Source: Chroococcidiopsidaceae cyanobacterium YX2bin18
Lineage (GTDB): Bacteria; Cyanobacteriota; Cyanobacteriia; Cyanobacteriales; Chroococcidiopsidaceae
NCBI GenBank assembly: GCA_030446505.1
Contig: JAUJND010000002.1
Span: 55,384 to 119,383, forward strand
Direction: 5' to 3'
DNA length: 64,000 bases
Made by a program: the position numbers and the translations under genes. The notes under the pieces were generated by a model. It was not told the DNA's origin. It saw only the letters and a program-made list of their open reading frames with translations, and ran no database searches. The number at the start of each line of letters is the position of its first letter. Position 1 is the stretch's first letter. Positions 31,001 through 39,900 of the stretch are shown one piece after another.

Positions 31001-31457
31001 ATGAAGATTGTATTTTATGAAACCAAACTATTTTACAAATGGGCTTTCAACTGTAGGACGTTGGCTAGCTACAACTCTGCTTTGTCTCTGCGCGATTACT
31101 TTTGTCTGGCAAGGTGCGTTTTTCTCGAATAACTCTGCAATAGCTGCTCCAGCAAAATTGATTGCAGCAGATGTCGGTGCTCAGGTTAAAGGGGCAGCCG
31201 ATGAAGTTCGCGGGCGCTCTAAAGATCTGATCCGAGATACGCAAAATAAAGTTGAGGAAACTGCCAACAAAAATGCCGCCAAGGTTGATGAAGCAGACGA
31301 CGAGGGTAGTGTCGTTGAGCGCAAAGCAAAGCGAGATAAGAATCGGATCGAGAAACGAGCTGAGGAAGATGCCAATCGGACTGAAAAAGCAGTAGACAAG
31401 TCAATGAATGCTGTTAAAGGTGCGGTTGATAACATTAAGGATGCTTTTAGCAAATAG
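31001..31457 (+). CDS. Signal-peptide-bearing helical stress-type protein
   Basis: About 147 residues from ATG 31017 (MKPNYFTNGLSTVGRW). A hydrophobic segment (LATTLLCLCAITFVW) and a cut near AIAAPA indicate export. The mature part is charged and helical (VKGAADEVRGRSKDLI, RKAKRDKNRIEKRAEED), like cyanobacterial CsbD/LEA-like proteins. A perfect AGGAGG stands 9 nt before an out-of-frame ATG at 31001; losing one T from the TTTT at 31013-31016 would put that ATG in frame, so the true start may be 31001 and the reference may hold a homopolymer error. Confidence 0.6.
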
Positions 31458-31481
31458 AGAGTAGACCCTAACTTGAATAGT

Positions 31482-31527
31482 CAATGTACATTGGAACTAG
31501 TTGAACTTGAAAGGTCGATGTACATTG
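31482..31527. other. Paired 12-bp palindromes between convergent genes
   Basis: CAATGTACATTG (31482-31493) is a perfect palindrome, and CGATGTACATTG (31516-31527) is nearly identical, 34 bp apart. The two can also pair with each other into a 13-bp stem with one mismatch. They lie between the ends of the exported-protein gene and murT, so a bidirectional stop or protein-binding pair are both possible. Confidence 0.5.
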
Positions 31528-31568
31528 ATTCGCTATTATGCTCAAATTAAATTTTCCTGCACACAATA

Positions 31569-32930
31569 TTAAAGAATTTTACGCCCTGTTAGCACTTCTC
31601 TTACTTCTAACATAGCTGAATAAGTCGGCAAAATGTGTAGGGTTTCATCTTCTGGTGTGTGTTCCAAGGCAGTAGCGATCGCCTTTTTCAAATCTTCTTC
31701 CACAATTAACTGCAATCCGTTATCTCCCTGCTGGCTATAGCGTAGACGCAGCGCCATATCATAAACGCGATCGCCACTAACTACTAAAGTTCCGCCTCGT
31801 TCTACTAACTTTTCCGTGTCTACGTCCCAAATCCATGACACATCAGTGCCATCCGGTGTGCGATCGTTCAACACCAGCAGTTTCGTCTGTCCACCTACAT
31901 CATTAACAGCACGAATTGTTTCATTCATCCCCACTGGGTTTTTAGATAACAAAATTCGTACCTTCTTACCGTTGAATTCTAATTCTTCAGCACGTCCAAA
32001 AGCAGCTTGGAAGTTGGCAATAGTATCACAGATAATAGCATCATCAACACCTAGTTGTTGAGCAGCTAGTACAGCTGCCAAGGTGTTGTACTTGTTGTAC
32101 AACCCGATGAGAATTTGAGGATAGTCTTGGCTATTAATAGCTAATTTACCTTTATGAAAACCGCAGCTAGGACAGTGGTAATCACCTAAATGGGACAGGT
32201 AAACGCCCTGATATTCCAACCCATGTCCACAATTAGGACAGTAAATTGAGTCTACAGCGTGGGGAATTTCATCGAGATACTGTTCTGGCTCATTCAGCCC
32301 AAAAAATAGAACTTTTTGGGTCAGCTGTTGACCCATGTATGAGAGGGTAGGATCGTCGGCATTGGGAATTACTACGGTTTCTGATGGTAGAGTTGCGATT
32401 GTTTGTCCCCAACGCCGACTAATCGTATCTACTTCTCCGTACCTATCGAGTTGATCCCGAAACAAATTTAAGCACAAAATCAGTCGGGGTTGAATTGCTG
32501 GCAGTACGTTCGGTACTACATTCTCATCTACTTCTAGAATTGCGTAGTCAACAGCTAACTGTCCGATCAAATTAGCACTTTCCAGCAGCGCCGTGATCAA
32601 CCCATTTTCTAAATTGGCTCCTGCGGTATTGTGTGCCACTTGCCAACCTTGGCGTTCCAGTATTGTGCTTAAAAGCAGGGAAGTGGTGGTTTTGCCATTT
32701 GTACCAGCAACTAGAATTACCCCGCGCTGAACTTGACTACTCAGTAGTTGCAACAACTGGGGTTGGATACGACTGGCAATTTCACCTGGTAGTACACTAG
32801 CCGCACCCAGTCGCAGCGATCGCACTATAAACGTCACTGTCTTTGCAGTTAATACAGCGAAGCCGAGTCGCAGCCTATCTAACACTTGAATTTCCTTTCC
32901 CACAGCTTCTCCTTGATATGCAACAGGCAT
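31569..32930 (-). CDS. murT: MurT, Mur ligase-like subunit of lipid II isoglutaminyl synthase
   Basis: 453 residues. The Mur ligase ATP loop reads VAGTNGKTTTSLLL, and a four-cysteine zinc ribbon (YCPNCGHGLEYQG and YHCPSCGFHKGK) is characteristic of MurT. The C-terminal DUF1727 part contains SKNPVGMNETIRAV and NDRTPDGTDVSWIWD. With GatD it converts D-Glu to D-isoglutamine in the peptidoglycan stem. The gene lies upstream of gatD on the minus strand with two opposite-strand genes between. Confidence 0.9.
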   Translation of the reverse strand: MPVAYQGEAVGKEIQVLDRLRLGFAVLTAKTVTFIVRSLRLGAASVLPGEIASRIQPQLLQLLSSQVQRGVILVAGTNGKTTTSLLLSTILERQGWQVAHNTAGANLENGLITALLESANLIGQLAVDYAILEVDENVVPNVLPAIQPRLILCLNLFRDQLDRYGEVDTISRRWGQTIATLPSETVVIPNADDPTLSYMGQQLTQKVLFFGLNEPEQYLDEIPHAVDSIYCPNCGHGLEYQGVYLSHLGDYHCPSCGFHKGKLAINSQDYPQILIGLYNKYNTLAAVLAAQQLGVDDAIICDTIANFQAAFGRAEELEFNGKKVRILLSKNPVGMNETIRAVNDVGGQTKLLVLNDRTPDGTDVSWIWDVDTEKLVERGGTLVVSGDRVYDMALRLRYSQQGDNGLQLIVEEDLKKAIATALEHTPEDETLHILPTYSAMLEVREVLTGRKIL

Positions 32931-33399
32931 TTCAAACTGCCTCAGAGCGTCTTTCAGCGGATCTTTTCATGCACTCATATTTTGCACCTTCCGGCGATAT
33001 TTGCAATATTTTAGTTAAAGCTTACTTACGCCCACTTGGTAAAGCTCAGGGTTAGGAACTAAAGCTTGTGGGGTATCCGTATGTTCGCCAGCGGTTAAGA
33101 GGGGCTAAGGGAGAACTTCGAGAGCTAAACATAAGCAAACACCAAAAGCAGGGGATAAGATGCGATCGCGCCTATGGAGGCGGCTCTTGTTAAGTAGCGC
33201 GATCGCCTGAGTTAGTGGTGCGGCGCGATCACCCTAGAGTAATACCCGCTAGAACTACAAGCTTAGGGATAAATTGAGCTATATCGTTAGGTGCTGCCAA
33301 ATTAGAGGGCGATCGCCTGAGTTAGGGATGGAATGCGATCGGCAGTTGGAGTCAGGTGAGTTAAGCAGTGCGCTCCTAAATGAAGCTCTCGAATGCCAC
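32931..33399. repeat. Intergenic region with a HIP1-anchored direct repeat
   Basis: Between murT (minus) and wzm (plus). The 17-mer GCGATCGCCTGAGTTAG occurs at 33199-33215 and 33309-33325, 110 bp apart, and further GCGATCG-type sites lie around it (33162, 33225, 33334). No gene is recognised; the conserved exopolysaccharide leader element begins right after, at 33400. Confidence 0.55.
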
Positions 33400-33502
33400 A
33401 CCGTACATTTACTGAGTAAAGAGCGTTGAAATGTCAAGGCAGGCGAAGTTTTCAGTAAAATCACGCTTGGATACACAACAGAGGTAGCGTTAAGGTTTTT
33501 TC
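33400..33502 (+). promoter_or_regulatory. Exopolysaccharide-associated leader element, copy 1
   Basis: Box A ACCGTACATTTACTGA starts at 33400; box B TTTTCAGTAAAATCACGCTTGG begins about 50 bp later. TTTACTGA (33408-33415) and TCAGTAAA (33452-33459) are fully complementary. A second hairpin ACGCT/AGCGT (33463-33467, 33486-33490) is followed by six T (33496-33501), like an attenuator. The element ends 188 nt before wzm. Two further copies are at 45787 and 61827. Confidence 0.7.
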
Positions 33503-33689
33503 GTAGTTAGCTTTTGTAAAGCTATGTTTTAAATTGCACTGTGAAGGCAGAAGCAGTAGAGGAGACGATACAAGACTAAGGAACAATTCTACCAGTTAGA
33601 TAAAAGCCTCAGCAGCTACTCAATCTTCGTTTTGCCAGTCCTTTGTACAAATGCAATAGGCTAGCAATAAATTAAGGACTCTGACCATT

Positions 33690-34523
33690 ATGGTAAATCA
33701 CAGTCAAACCGAATTAGTGATTGAGGCAGGTAGAACAGAGAGCCAGTATTGGCAAGATTTGTGGCGCTACCGCGAGTTGTTCTACTTTCTGGCTTGGCGT
33801 GACATTCTGGTGCGTTACAAGCAGACTGCGATCGGTATTGCCTGGGCGCTAATTCGACCATTTTTGACGATGATTGTTTTCACAATTGTGTTTGGTCAGC
33901 TAGCGAAATTACCCTCCGAGGGTGTGCCTTATCCAATTTTAGTGTTTGCAGCAATGCTGCCTTGGCAATTTTTTGCGAATGCACTTTCTGAATGCAGTAA
34001 TAGCTTGATTAGCAATGCCAATTTGATTTCTAAGGTTTACTTTCCGCGCTTAATTGTGCCTGGTAGTGCAGTGATTGTCAGTTTTGTAGATTTTATGATT
34101 TCTGGCATCATCCTGTTAGCACTAATGGCGTGGTACAACTTTGTACCCAGCTGGCGCATCCTGACGTTGCCGCTGTTTATTGTAATTGCGTTTGCGGCGG
34201 CAATGGGAGGGGGGCTGTGGTTGTCGGCGCTGAATGTGAAATACCGAGATTTTCGCTATATTGTGCCGTTTATTGTGCAGTTTGGTTTGTATATTTCTCC
34301 GGTTGGGTTTAGTAGCAGTATTGTGCCAGAGCAGTGGCGATTGCTCTATTCATTGAATCCAATTGTGGGTGTGATTGATGGTTTTCGCTGGGCGATTTTA
34401 GGTGGAGAAGCAAAACTCTACTGGCCAGGATTCACGCTGTCTGTCGGATTGGTGGTGCTGTTGTTTATCAGTGGTATCTGGTATTTTCGTCGCATGGAAC
34501 GCTCGTTTGCAGACGTGATTTAG
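33690..34523 (+). CDS. wzm: Polysaccharide ABC exporter permease (Wzm)
   Basis: 277 residues with about six membrane segments. The N-terminal YWQDLWRYRELFYFLAWRDI and VRYKQTAIGIAWALIRPFLT are the hallmark of Wzm/TagG-type permeases, and FGLYISPVGFSSS and NPIVGVIDGFRWA close the domain. It exports lipid-linked O-antigen-like glycans with Wzt. The wzt gene lies 650 bp downstream, with an opposite-strand Uma2 gene between. The conserved leader element lies upstream. Confidence 0.92.
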   Translation: MVNHSQTELVIEAGRTESQYWQDLWRYRELFYFLAWRDILVRYKQTAIGIAWALIRPFLTMIVFTIVFGQLAKLPSEGVPYPILVFAAMLPWQFFANALSECSNSLISNANLISKVYFPRLIVPGSAVIVSFVDFMISGIILLALMAWYNFVPSWRILTLPLFIVIAFAAAMGGGLWLSALNVKYRDFRYIVPFIVQFGLYISPVGFSSSIVPEQWRLLYSLNPIVGVIDGFRWAILGGEAKLYWPGFTLSVGLVVLLFISGIWYFRRMERSFADVI

Positions 34524-34543
34524 GAGAGAATCTAAATTCTGAT

Positions 34544-35110
34544 TTAAAGAGGTAGGTTGAGGGTAAATCCAGGCAAAACGTTTTCGCCAGATAAGATGAC
34601 TGGAAATCTCACAACTTCTACTGCGCGATCAGGATGGTAAATTTCCGCTTGCTCATCTTGAGGATTAATTAGCCAGCCTAAGCGCAAGCCACTTTTGATG
34701 TATTCCTGCATTTTTTCCTGTAGCGGTTGGAGTGAATCTGTGCGTGATCTTAGTTCAATGGCAAAATCAGGACAAATAGGGGGAAATCCTTCTTGTTCTT
34801 TTAGAGTAAGGTTTTCCCAACGATCTGAGTTGACCCAAGCTGCATCAGGGGCTCTATCTCCACCATTAGGTAGCTTAAAAATCGTTGAGGAACTGAAAAC
34901 TTTACCCAGCCCTGTTTGGCGGTTCCACAGCCATAGCAAGCTAATTAGATCTGCTTCTCGGTTGCCGCTTCTACCTCCTACAGGTGGCATAATAACTAAT
35001 TCTCCCTTAGCAGTCCGCTCCAACTGCAAGTCTCGATTGACCTGACACAAACGGTAGAATTGCTCATTTGTTAGGTTTACGGTTTCTAGATTGAGAACAA
35101 CAGGCAACAT
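34544..35110 (-). CDS. Uma2 family (DUF820) protein lying between wzm and wzt
   Basis: 188 residues with an intact frame: LTNEQFYRLCQVNRDLQLE, IMPPVGGRSGNREAD, RAPDAAWV, CPDFAIELRSRTD, GWLINPQDEQAEIY and VLPGFTLNLPL. It is similar in layout to the copy at 17366. Its opposite orientation inside a transporter operon suggests that it was inserted. Function is unknown; the family has a PD-(D/E)XK-like fold. Confidence 0.88.
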   Translation of the reverse strand: MLPVVLNLETVNLTNEQFYRLCQVNRDLQLERTAKGELVIMPPVGGRSGNREADLISLLWLWNRQTGLGKVFSSSTIFKLPNGGDRAPDAAWVNSDRWENLTLKEQEGFPPICPDFAIELRSRTDSLQPLQEKMQEYIKSGLRLGWLINPQDEQAEIYHPDRAVEVVRFPVILSGENVLPGFTLNLPL

Positions 35111-35172
35111 TACTACTAATTAAAGTTTTACAGGATTGATATTGATAACTATTTTGACAAAGTAAAGCACTA

Positions 35173-36461
35173 ATGTCTGAAACTGTTATTCGAGTTGAAA
35201 ACCTAGGAAAGAAATACATCATTGGTCATCAGAAACAGGAGCGTTACACAGCGCTACGAGATGTGGTGGCTGAGGGAGCTAAGTCTTTTGGACAAAAGAT
35301 GCGAAAGCCTTTTGGCAAAAGAATATCTAACCCAGATGTTGAAGAGTTTTGGGCGCTGAAGGATGTTTCGTTTGAGATAAAGAGGGGCGATCGCGTTGGC
35401 ATTATCGGTCGCAATGGGGCAGGGAAATCGACTTTATTAAAGATACTGAGCCGGATTACTGAGCCTACAACTGGACGCATATCAATTAAAGGGCGAGTAG
35501 CCAGTTTATTAGAAGTAGGAACGGGCTTTCATCCAGAATTAACAGGTAGAGAAAACATATATCTCAACGGTGCTATCTTAGGAATGAGCAAAGCTGAGAT
35601 CAAGCAGAAGTTTGATGAGATTGTCGCTTTTGCAGAGGTAGAGAAGTTTTTAGATACTCCAGTTAAGCACTATTCCTCTGGAATGTACGTCCGCCTTGCT
35701 TTTGCTGTAGCAGCGCACTTGGAGCCGGAGATTTTGGTGGTAGATGAAGTTTTAGCAGTAGGAGACGCAGCATTTCAGAAGAAGTGTTTGGGGAAAATGG
35801 AAGACATAGGCAAGGAGGGAAGAACAGTATTATTTGTAAGTCATAATATAGGTGCTATTAGTAGTCTGTGTAACCAAGGAATTCATCTCAAGTCTGGTCA
35901 AATTAATTTTCATGGTTCAATACAAAAAGTTACAAGCCATTATTTAACATCATTTCAAGATACTTATCGTTATCCTCCTGGTACTCTTTTAAAAGAGAAG
36001 ATGTAGCTCTCGCATCCGAGCATTTTCAAATACTTGAAATTACTACACTAGATCAGAATTTCAACCTTAAAGCAGTTATTAAGACTTGGGATTATTTAAG
36101 AATTAGAATTCGTTACTATTCACCAAGAGAAATCATCAATGCTTCTGTAGTATTAGAAATTTCTACATCTTCTGGAAATAAAATAATTCAGTATTCGACT
36201 CGCCCTCTCAGTGGCTTAGACCTTAATTTCCCATTAGGAGAATCATACACTGACTGTGTTATTCCCTGCCTGCCATTAGCCTCTGGTGCTTACCTAATAA
36301 GTGTAGGGCTGGCAGTTCCAATGGTTGAATGGTTATGTTTTCTTCCAAACATAACCACCCTAGAAATAGGTGACAATGATGTTTATCAATCCAAGGTTCC
36401 GCCTAGTCAGGAAAGAACAATCTTAGCAATAAAACATTATTGGGAGTTTCCTGAAAAATGA
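35173..36461 (+). CDS. wzt: Polysaccharide ABC exporter ATPase with C-terminal glycan-binding domain (Wzt), one apparent frameshift
   Basis: Joined length about 429 residues. Walker A GRNGAGKSTLLKIL, signature VKHYSSGMYVRLAFAVAA and Walker B EILVVDEVLAVGD are intact. The ORF stops at 36006, but the next frame continues DVALASEHFQILEITTLD and on to HYWEFPEK, which is a Wzt C-terminal beta-domain that recognises the glycan end. Adding one A to GAGAAGATG near 35998 joins them. The stop overlaps the next gene by 4 nt (ATGA). Confidence 0.87.
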
Positions 36462-37363
36462 TTTTATTATGTCCTGCCTGTTCATCTACAAAAATAAAGT
36501 CTCATTCATCATATCGGCTTCGGCAAAAGAGTAATGATTACCTGGCTGTAGATTATCAGTTACTAATATGTAATAACTGTGGGCTTTGGTTTAAAGATAA
36601 CATCCCTTCAGAGGAACTTCTAAAACTTCATTATGAAAGATTAGTTGCAGAAGTGAGTCCTTGGAATTACGCTAGTAGATTACCTCACGAGCAGAAACTA
36701 GATAATATTCTATCAACATTGCTAAATGATTCTAAAGTTTTAGATGTTGGTTGCTGGACAGGCAGACTGCTTTCTACACACTATCCAAGACTTAAGGTTT
36801 ATGGCATTGAACCGAATTCTTCTGCTGCAAAAATTGCTCAGGAAAATGGCTTACACATTTTAGGATCTGAGGTAACAGAAAGTTTGTCTTCATTCGGTTC
36901 TTTCGATTGTATCACTATGGTTGATGTCTTTGAGCATCTGAGAGAACCAATGAAAATTCTAAACTGCTTACTTTCTGTTCTTTCACCTGGGGGTAGGCTA
37001 CTTATTGTAACTGGACGAACAGATTGCTTCCCTGTTTGGTTAGCTGGCTCTAGCTACTGGTACTTTTTATGTCCTCAGCATCTTGTCTTTCTTAATAAGA
37101 GATTTTGCCACTGGTTTCAAGAAAATAAGCCAGAAATAAAAGTTAGTTATATGCCTATACGACATTTTGATTTTCAACTGCCTCGCTTCTTTTACGAACT
37201 AGCTTGGTTAGTGTGTTGGCGATTCCTCAGTCCACATAGCCCGATGCTAAAACCTGCTTTATATAAGTTACCTGGATTCAAAAGGTTTGAGCGGCTACGA
37301 GAACCAGTAATGTGTCATATGTGGAAAGATCATATATTGTTGGAAATAAAGAAGACACTGTAA
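36458..37363 (+). CDS. SAM-dependent methyltransferase with N-terminal zinc ribbon
   Basis: 301 residues. Two Cys pairs (LCPACSSTK and CNNCGLWF) form a zinc ribbon, as in sugar C-methyltransferase-like proteins; motif I is VLDVGCWTGRLL, and MVDVFEHLREPMKILNCLL and LSPGGRLLIVTGRTD follow. It overlaps wzt by 4 nt. In ABC-exported glycans such enzymes can cap the non-reducing end that Wzt recognises; that role is inferred from the neighbours. Confidence 0.82.
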   Translation: MILLCPACSSTKIKSHSSYRLRQKSNDYLAVDYQLLICNNCGLWFKDNIPSEELLKLHYERLVAEVSPWNYASRLPHEQKLDNILSTLLNDSKVLDVGCWTGRLLSTHYPRLKVYGIEPNSSAAKIAQENGLHILGSEVTESLSSFGSFDCITMVDVFEHLREPMKILNCLLSVLSPGGRLLIVTGRTDCFPVWLAGSSYWYFLCPQHLVFLNKRFCHWFQENKPEIKVSYMPIRHFDFQLPRFFYELAWLVCWRFLSPHSPMLKPALYKLPGFKRFERLREPVMCHMWKDHILLEIKKTL

Positions 37364-37403
37364 AAATTTAGTATTAGTTAATAGCAAAGGAAGAATAAAA
37401 ATA

Positions 37404-38561
37404 TTGAATAAACATATGTTGTATGTCAGTAGTATCATACCAAAACAAGGGAGTGGTGGCTGGATAGTTATACAGCGTCACCTCGAACGCCTTGAAAAGG
37501 CTGGATGGAAAATCTCTCTTGTAGTTCCCCAGCAGTGTATTCAAGGGGTTGAATTTCCTAAATCCTGGGAAACTATTATTATGCCAATGCGAAAATGGTG
37601 GTGGCTGCCAATGAAGTCTTATTTACCAGGCTCATTGGAGCTAAGACTACTACATTGGCAGATTGAATGCAAACGTGTTTTGAAAGGTAGACAACCCAAT
37701 GCTATTTTAACAATTCTGGGAGACAATTATGCACTTTTGGCAAGCCGTCTTTCTCAAGTAAGAAAGGTTCCACTTTCAATCATTATCCACGATGATTTAA
37801 AACTACGAGCGACAAGCCAGAAGGAGCGGGTAAAAATTGAAAAATATAATGAAATGATTTTAAAAAGCTCCTCAAGAGTATGGTTAGTTTCTCCTGAAAT
37901 GAAGGATATATTTCCCTTAAGAAAAGCTGACAATGTTAGCGTATTACTACCAGTTCCAGAAGGAAATTACCTAAAATTTGTTAGCTGGAAGCCAGAATTT
38001 CAGTCTAGCCCTGTAGTCGCCCATGCTGGTAGTTTTTATCTTTTTCATGTTCCATATTTTCAAAAAATTGCTAATACCCTGAAAAAAATCAATGGGACTT
38101 TATTAATAGTTACTTCTAAAAATAATCCAGCTTTAACAGTTTTGTTAGAAAAATGTAATAACATCAAAATTCAAGAACCATTTGAAAAGAATCAGGATGT
38201 TTTAGATTTTCTGAGAGATTATGCAAGCTGTATGTTAGTTGCTTATCCATCTTGTTTAGACCAACATCCCTGGATAGCTACAAGCTTTCCAAGTCGTATG
38301 ATCGAGTTTATGCACTTAGGCTTGCCCTTCTTGATTCTGGCTTCATCCAACACTGCATTAGCAAATTGGGCAGTCAGAAATAATTGGCACGGTTATCTAA
38401 GCAAGCTGGATGAAGCTTCTTTACTGAATTTTCTCAAAAAAATAACAGAGCAAGAAGCTTGGTCTGAAATGGCAGACCAATCCAAATATACTGCCGTTAA
38501 TGAGTTTAATCCCGATCTAATCCAAGCTCAGTTTGAATCTGAGCTAGAGGTTTTATATTGA
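37404..38561 (+). CDS. Glycosyltransferase-like protein
   Basis: 385 residues. The start is a TTG at 37404, 10 nt after AAGGAAG; an ATG at 37416 is the alternative. The N-terminal pattern (MLYVSSIIPKQGSGGWIVIQ) and the C-terminal SRMIEFMHLGLPFLILASSN resemble GT-B fold enzymes, although the classical EX7E motif is weak. It is in the exopolysaccharide block between a methyltransferase and a GT4 enzyme. The donor and acceptor are unknown. Confidence 0.7.
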   Translation: MNKHMLYVSSIIPKQGSGGWIVIQRHLERLEKAGWKISLVVPQQCIQGVEFPKSWETIIMPMRKWWWLPMKSYLPGSLELRLLHWQIECKRVLKGRQPNAILTILGDNYALLASRLSQVRKVPLSIIIHDDLKLRATSQKERVKIEKYNEMILKSSSRVWLVSPEMKDIFPLRKADNVSVLLPVPEGNYLKFVSWKPEFQSSPVVAHAGSFYLFHVPYFQKIANTLKKINGTLLIVTSKNNPALTVLLEKCNNIKIQEPFEKNQDVLDFLRDYASCMLVAYPSCLDQHPWIATSFPSRMIEFMHLGLPFLILASSNTALANWAVRNNWHGYLSKLDEASLLNFLKKITEQEAWSEMADQSKYTAVNEFNPDLIQAQFESELEVLY

Positions 38562-38570
38562 AATAGCTTT

Positions 38571-39896
38571 ATGAAAATTTTGTTTATTATTCCAGAATAT
38601 CCACCATCTTCAGGAGGTGGAATTTCTACTTTCTATCGCCATATGTTACCAGAATTATCCAAGTATGGACATAAGATTCATGTCCTGGTTGGTAGTGCCT
38701 TTACCAGCAAAAGAGCAGGGTATGAATTAGATGGCATAACTGTAGAATTTCTAGACTCTATTTTAGTCTCTGAAAACCTTGCCAAATTTGCTTGCTATCG
38801 TGCCATTCCAGAATTTCAACGTCATCTGGCGGCTGCCTGGACAGCTTGGGAGCAAGTCAAAGGTGGCAGAGGTTATGACCTTGTAGAAACGACTGACTGG
38901 GGGATGCTATTTGCTCCCTGGATTGCCTCAGCCGAAAGCCCACCCACCGTTGTACAACTCCACGGCAGCATTGGTCAAATTGATTTTTATGATCCTCAAC
39001 CAGACAGCCAGTTGCAAGGCAGTTTAGTTCGCCTGTTAGAAGTTAGCTTGCTCTCAGTTGCAGACGAATTGCAAGCCTATAGCCAATCCAACGCACAGGC
39101 TTGGAGCCAATTGACTAGGAGAAATGTCACCTATATTCCACCTGCTTTACAGCCTTCCTTAAATCAAAGTTCAACAGTAAAATCTCCAAATGGTCTTGTA
39201 GTCGGGCGAATTCAGTATTGGAAAGGACCTACGATCCTTTGTGAAGCCCTGCGATTGCTAGGAGAAAAGGCACCCACACTGGATTGGGCAGGGCGAGACA
39301 CAGGATATAAGGAGCCAATCACTTCGATGGCTGGCTATTTAGCACAGACCTACCCTGATATTTGGGGGAGCAAGGTTTATCCCCTCGGTGCTTTCTCACC
39401 GGAAGAAACTATCCAACTTCAGGCAAAGGCAGGATTCATGGTCATACCCTCCACCTGGGACGTGTTTAACTACACCTGTGCCGAAGGCATGGCGCAAGCT
39501 CAGACGGTGCTTTGTTCTCAAGGAGCAGGAGCCGCAGAGCTAATCGCGAATGGGATGAATGGGCTGACCTTTGCAGCAGACAATCCGCAGGCATTAGCAG
39601 AAAGCCTAGATAATCTGCTAAGTCTGAGTACAGTTGAGCGAGAACAAATGGGGAAAGCTGCTCAACGAACAATAAAAACCAAGCTTGCCCCTGCTCAAAT
39701 TGTCCAACAGCGAATTGAAGCCTATGAAAAATTGCTGTGTCGTGGTAGGTTCCCAGTTCCCCCCGATCCTTGGCTGTTCGAGGCTGTCTCTCCTAGCCAG
39801 CCTTTAGAAAAACCACTTGCCTTTCTCAATCGCCTACCTTTACGAGAACTGAGTCACTACATTCTTGAGCGCAGTCTCAAAAAGTTTGTGAGTTAA
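38571..39896 (+). CDS. Glycosyltransferase family 4
   Basis: 441 residues. The N-terminal GT-B loop is EYPPSSGGGISTFYRHMLPE; the acceptor-side motif TTDWGMLFAPWIA and donor-site block STWDVFNYTCAEGMAQAQTV carry the conserved Glu residues. The 9-nt gap from the previous gene and 4-nt gap to the next indicate an operon. It presumably adds a hexose to the growing repeat unit. Confidence 0.87.
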   Translation: MKILFIIPEYPPSSGGGISTFYRHMLPELSKYGHKIHVLVGSAFTSKRAGYELDGITVEFLDSILVSENLAKFACYRAIPEFQRHLAAAWTAWEQVKGGRGYDLVETTDWGMLFAPWIASAESPPTVVQLHGSIGQIDFYDPQPDSQLQGSLVRLLEVSLLSVADELQAYSQSNAQAWSQLTRRNVTYIPPALQPSLNQSSTVKSPNGLVVGRIQYWKGPTILCEALRLLGEKAPTLDWAGRDTGYKEPITSMAGYLAQTYPDIWGSKVYPLGAFSPEETIQLQAKAGFMVIPSTWDVFNYTCAEGMAQAQTVLCSQGAGAAELIANGMNGLTFAADNPQALAESLDNLLSLSTVEREQMGKAAQRTIKTKLAPAQIVQQRIEAYEKLLCRGRFPVPPDPWLFEAVSPSQPLEKPLAFLNRLPLRELSHYILERSLKKFVS

Positions 39897-39900
39897 CCCT

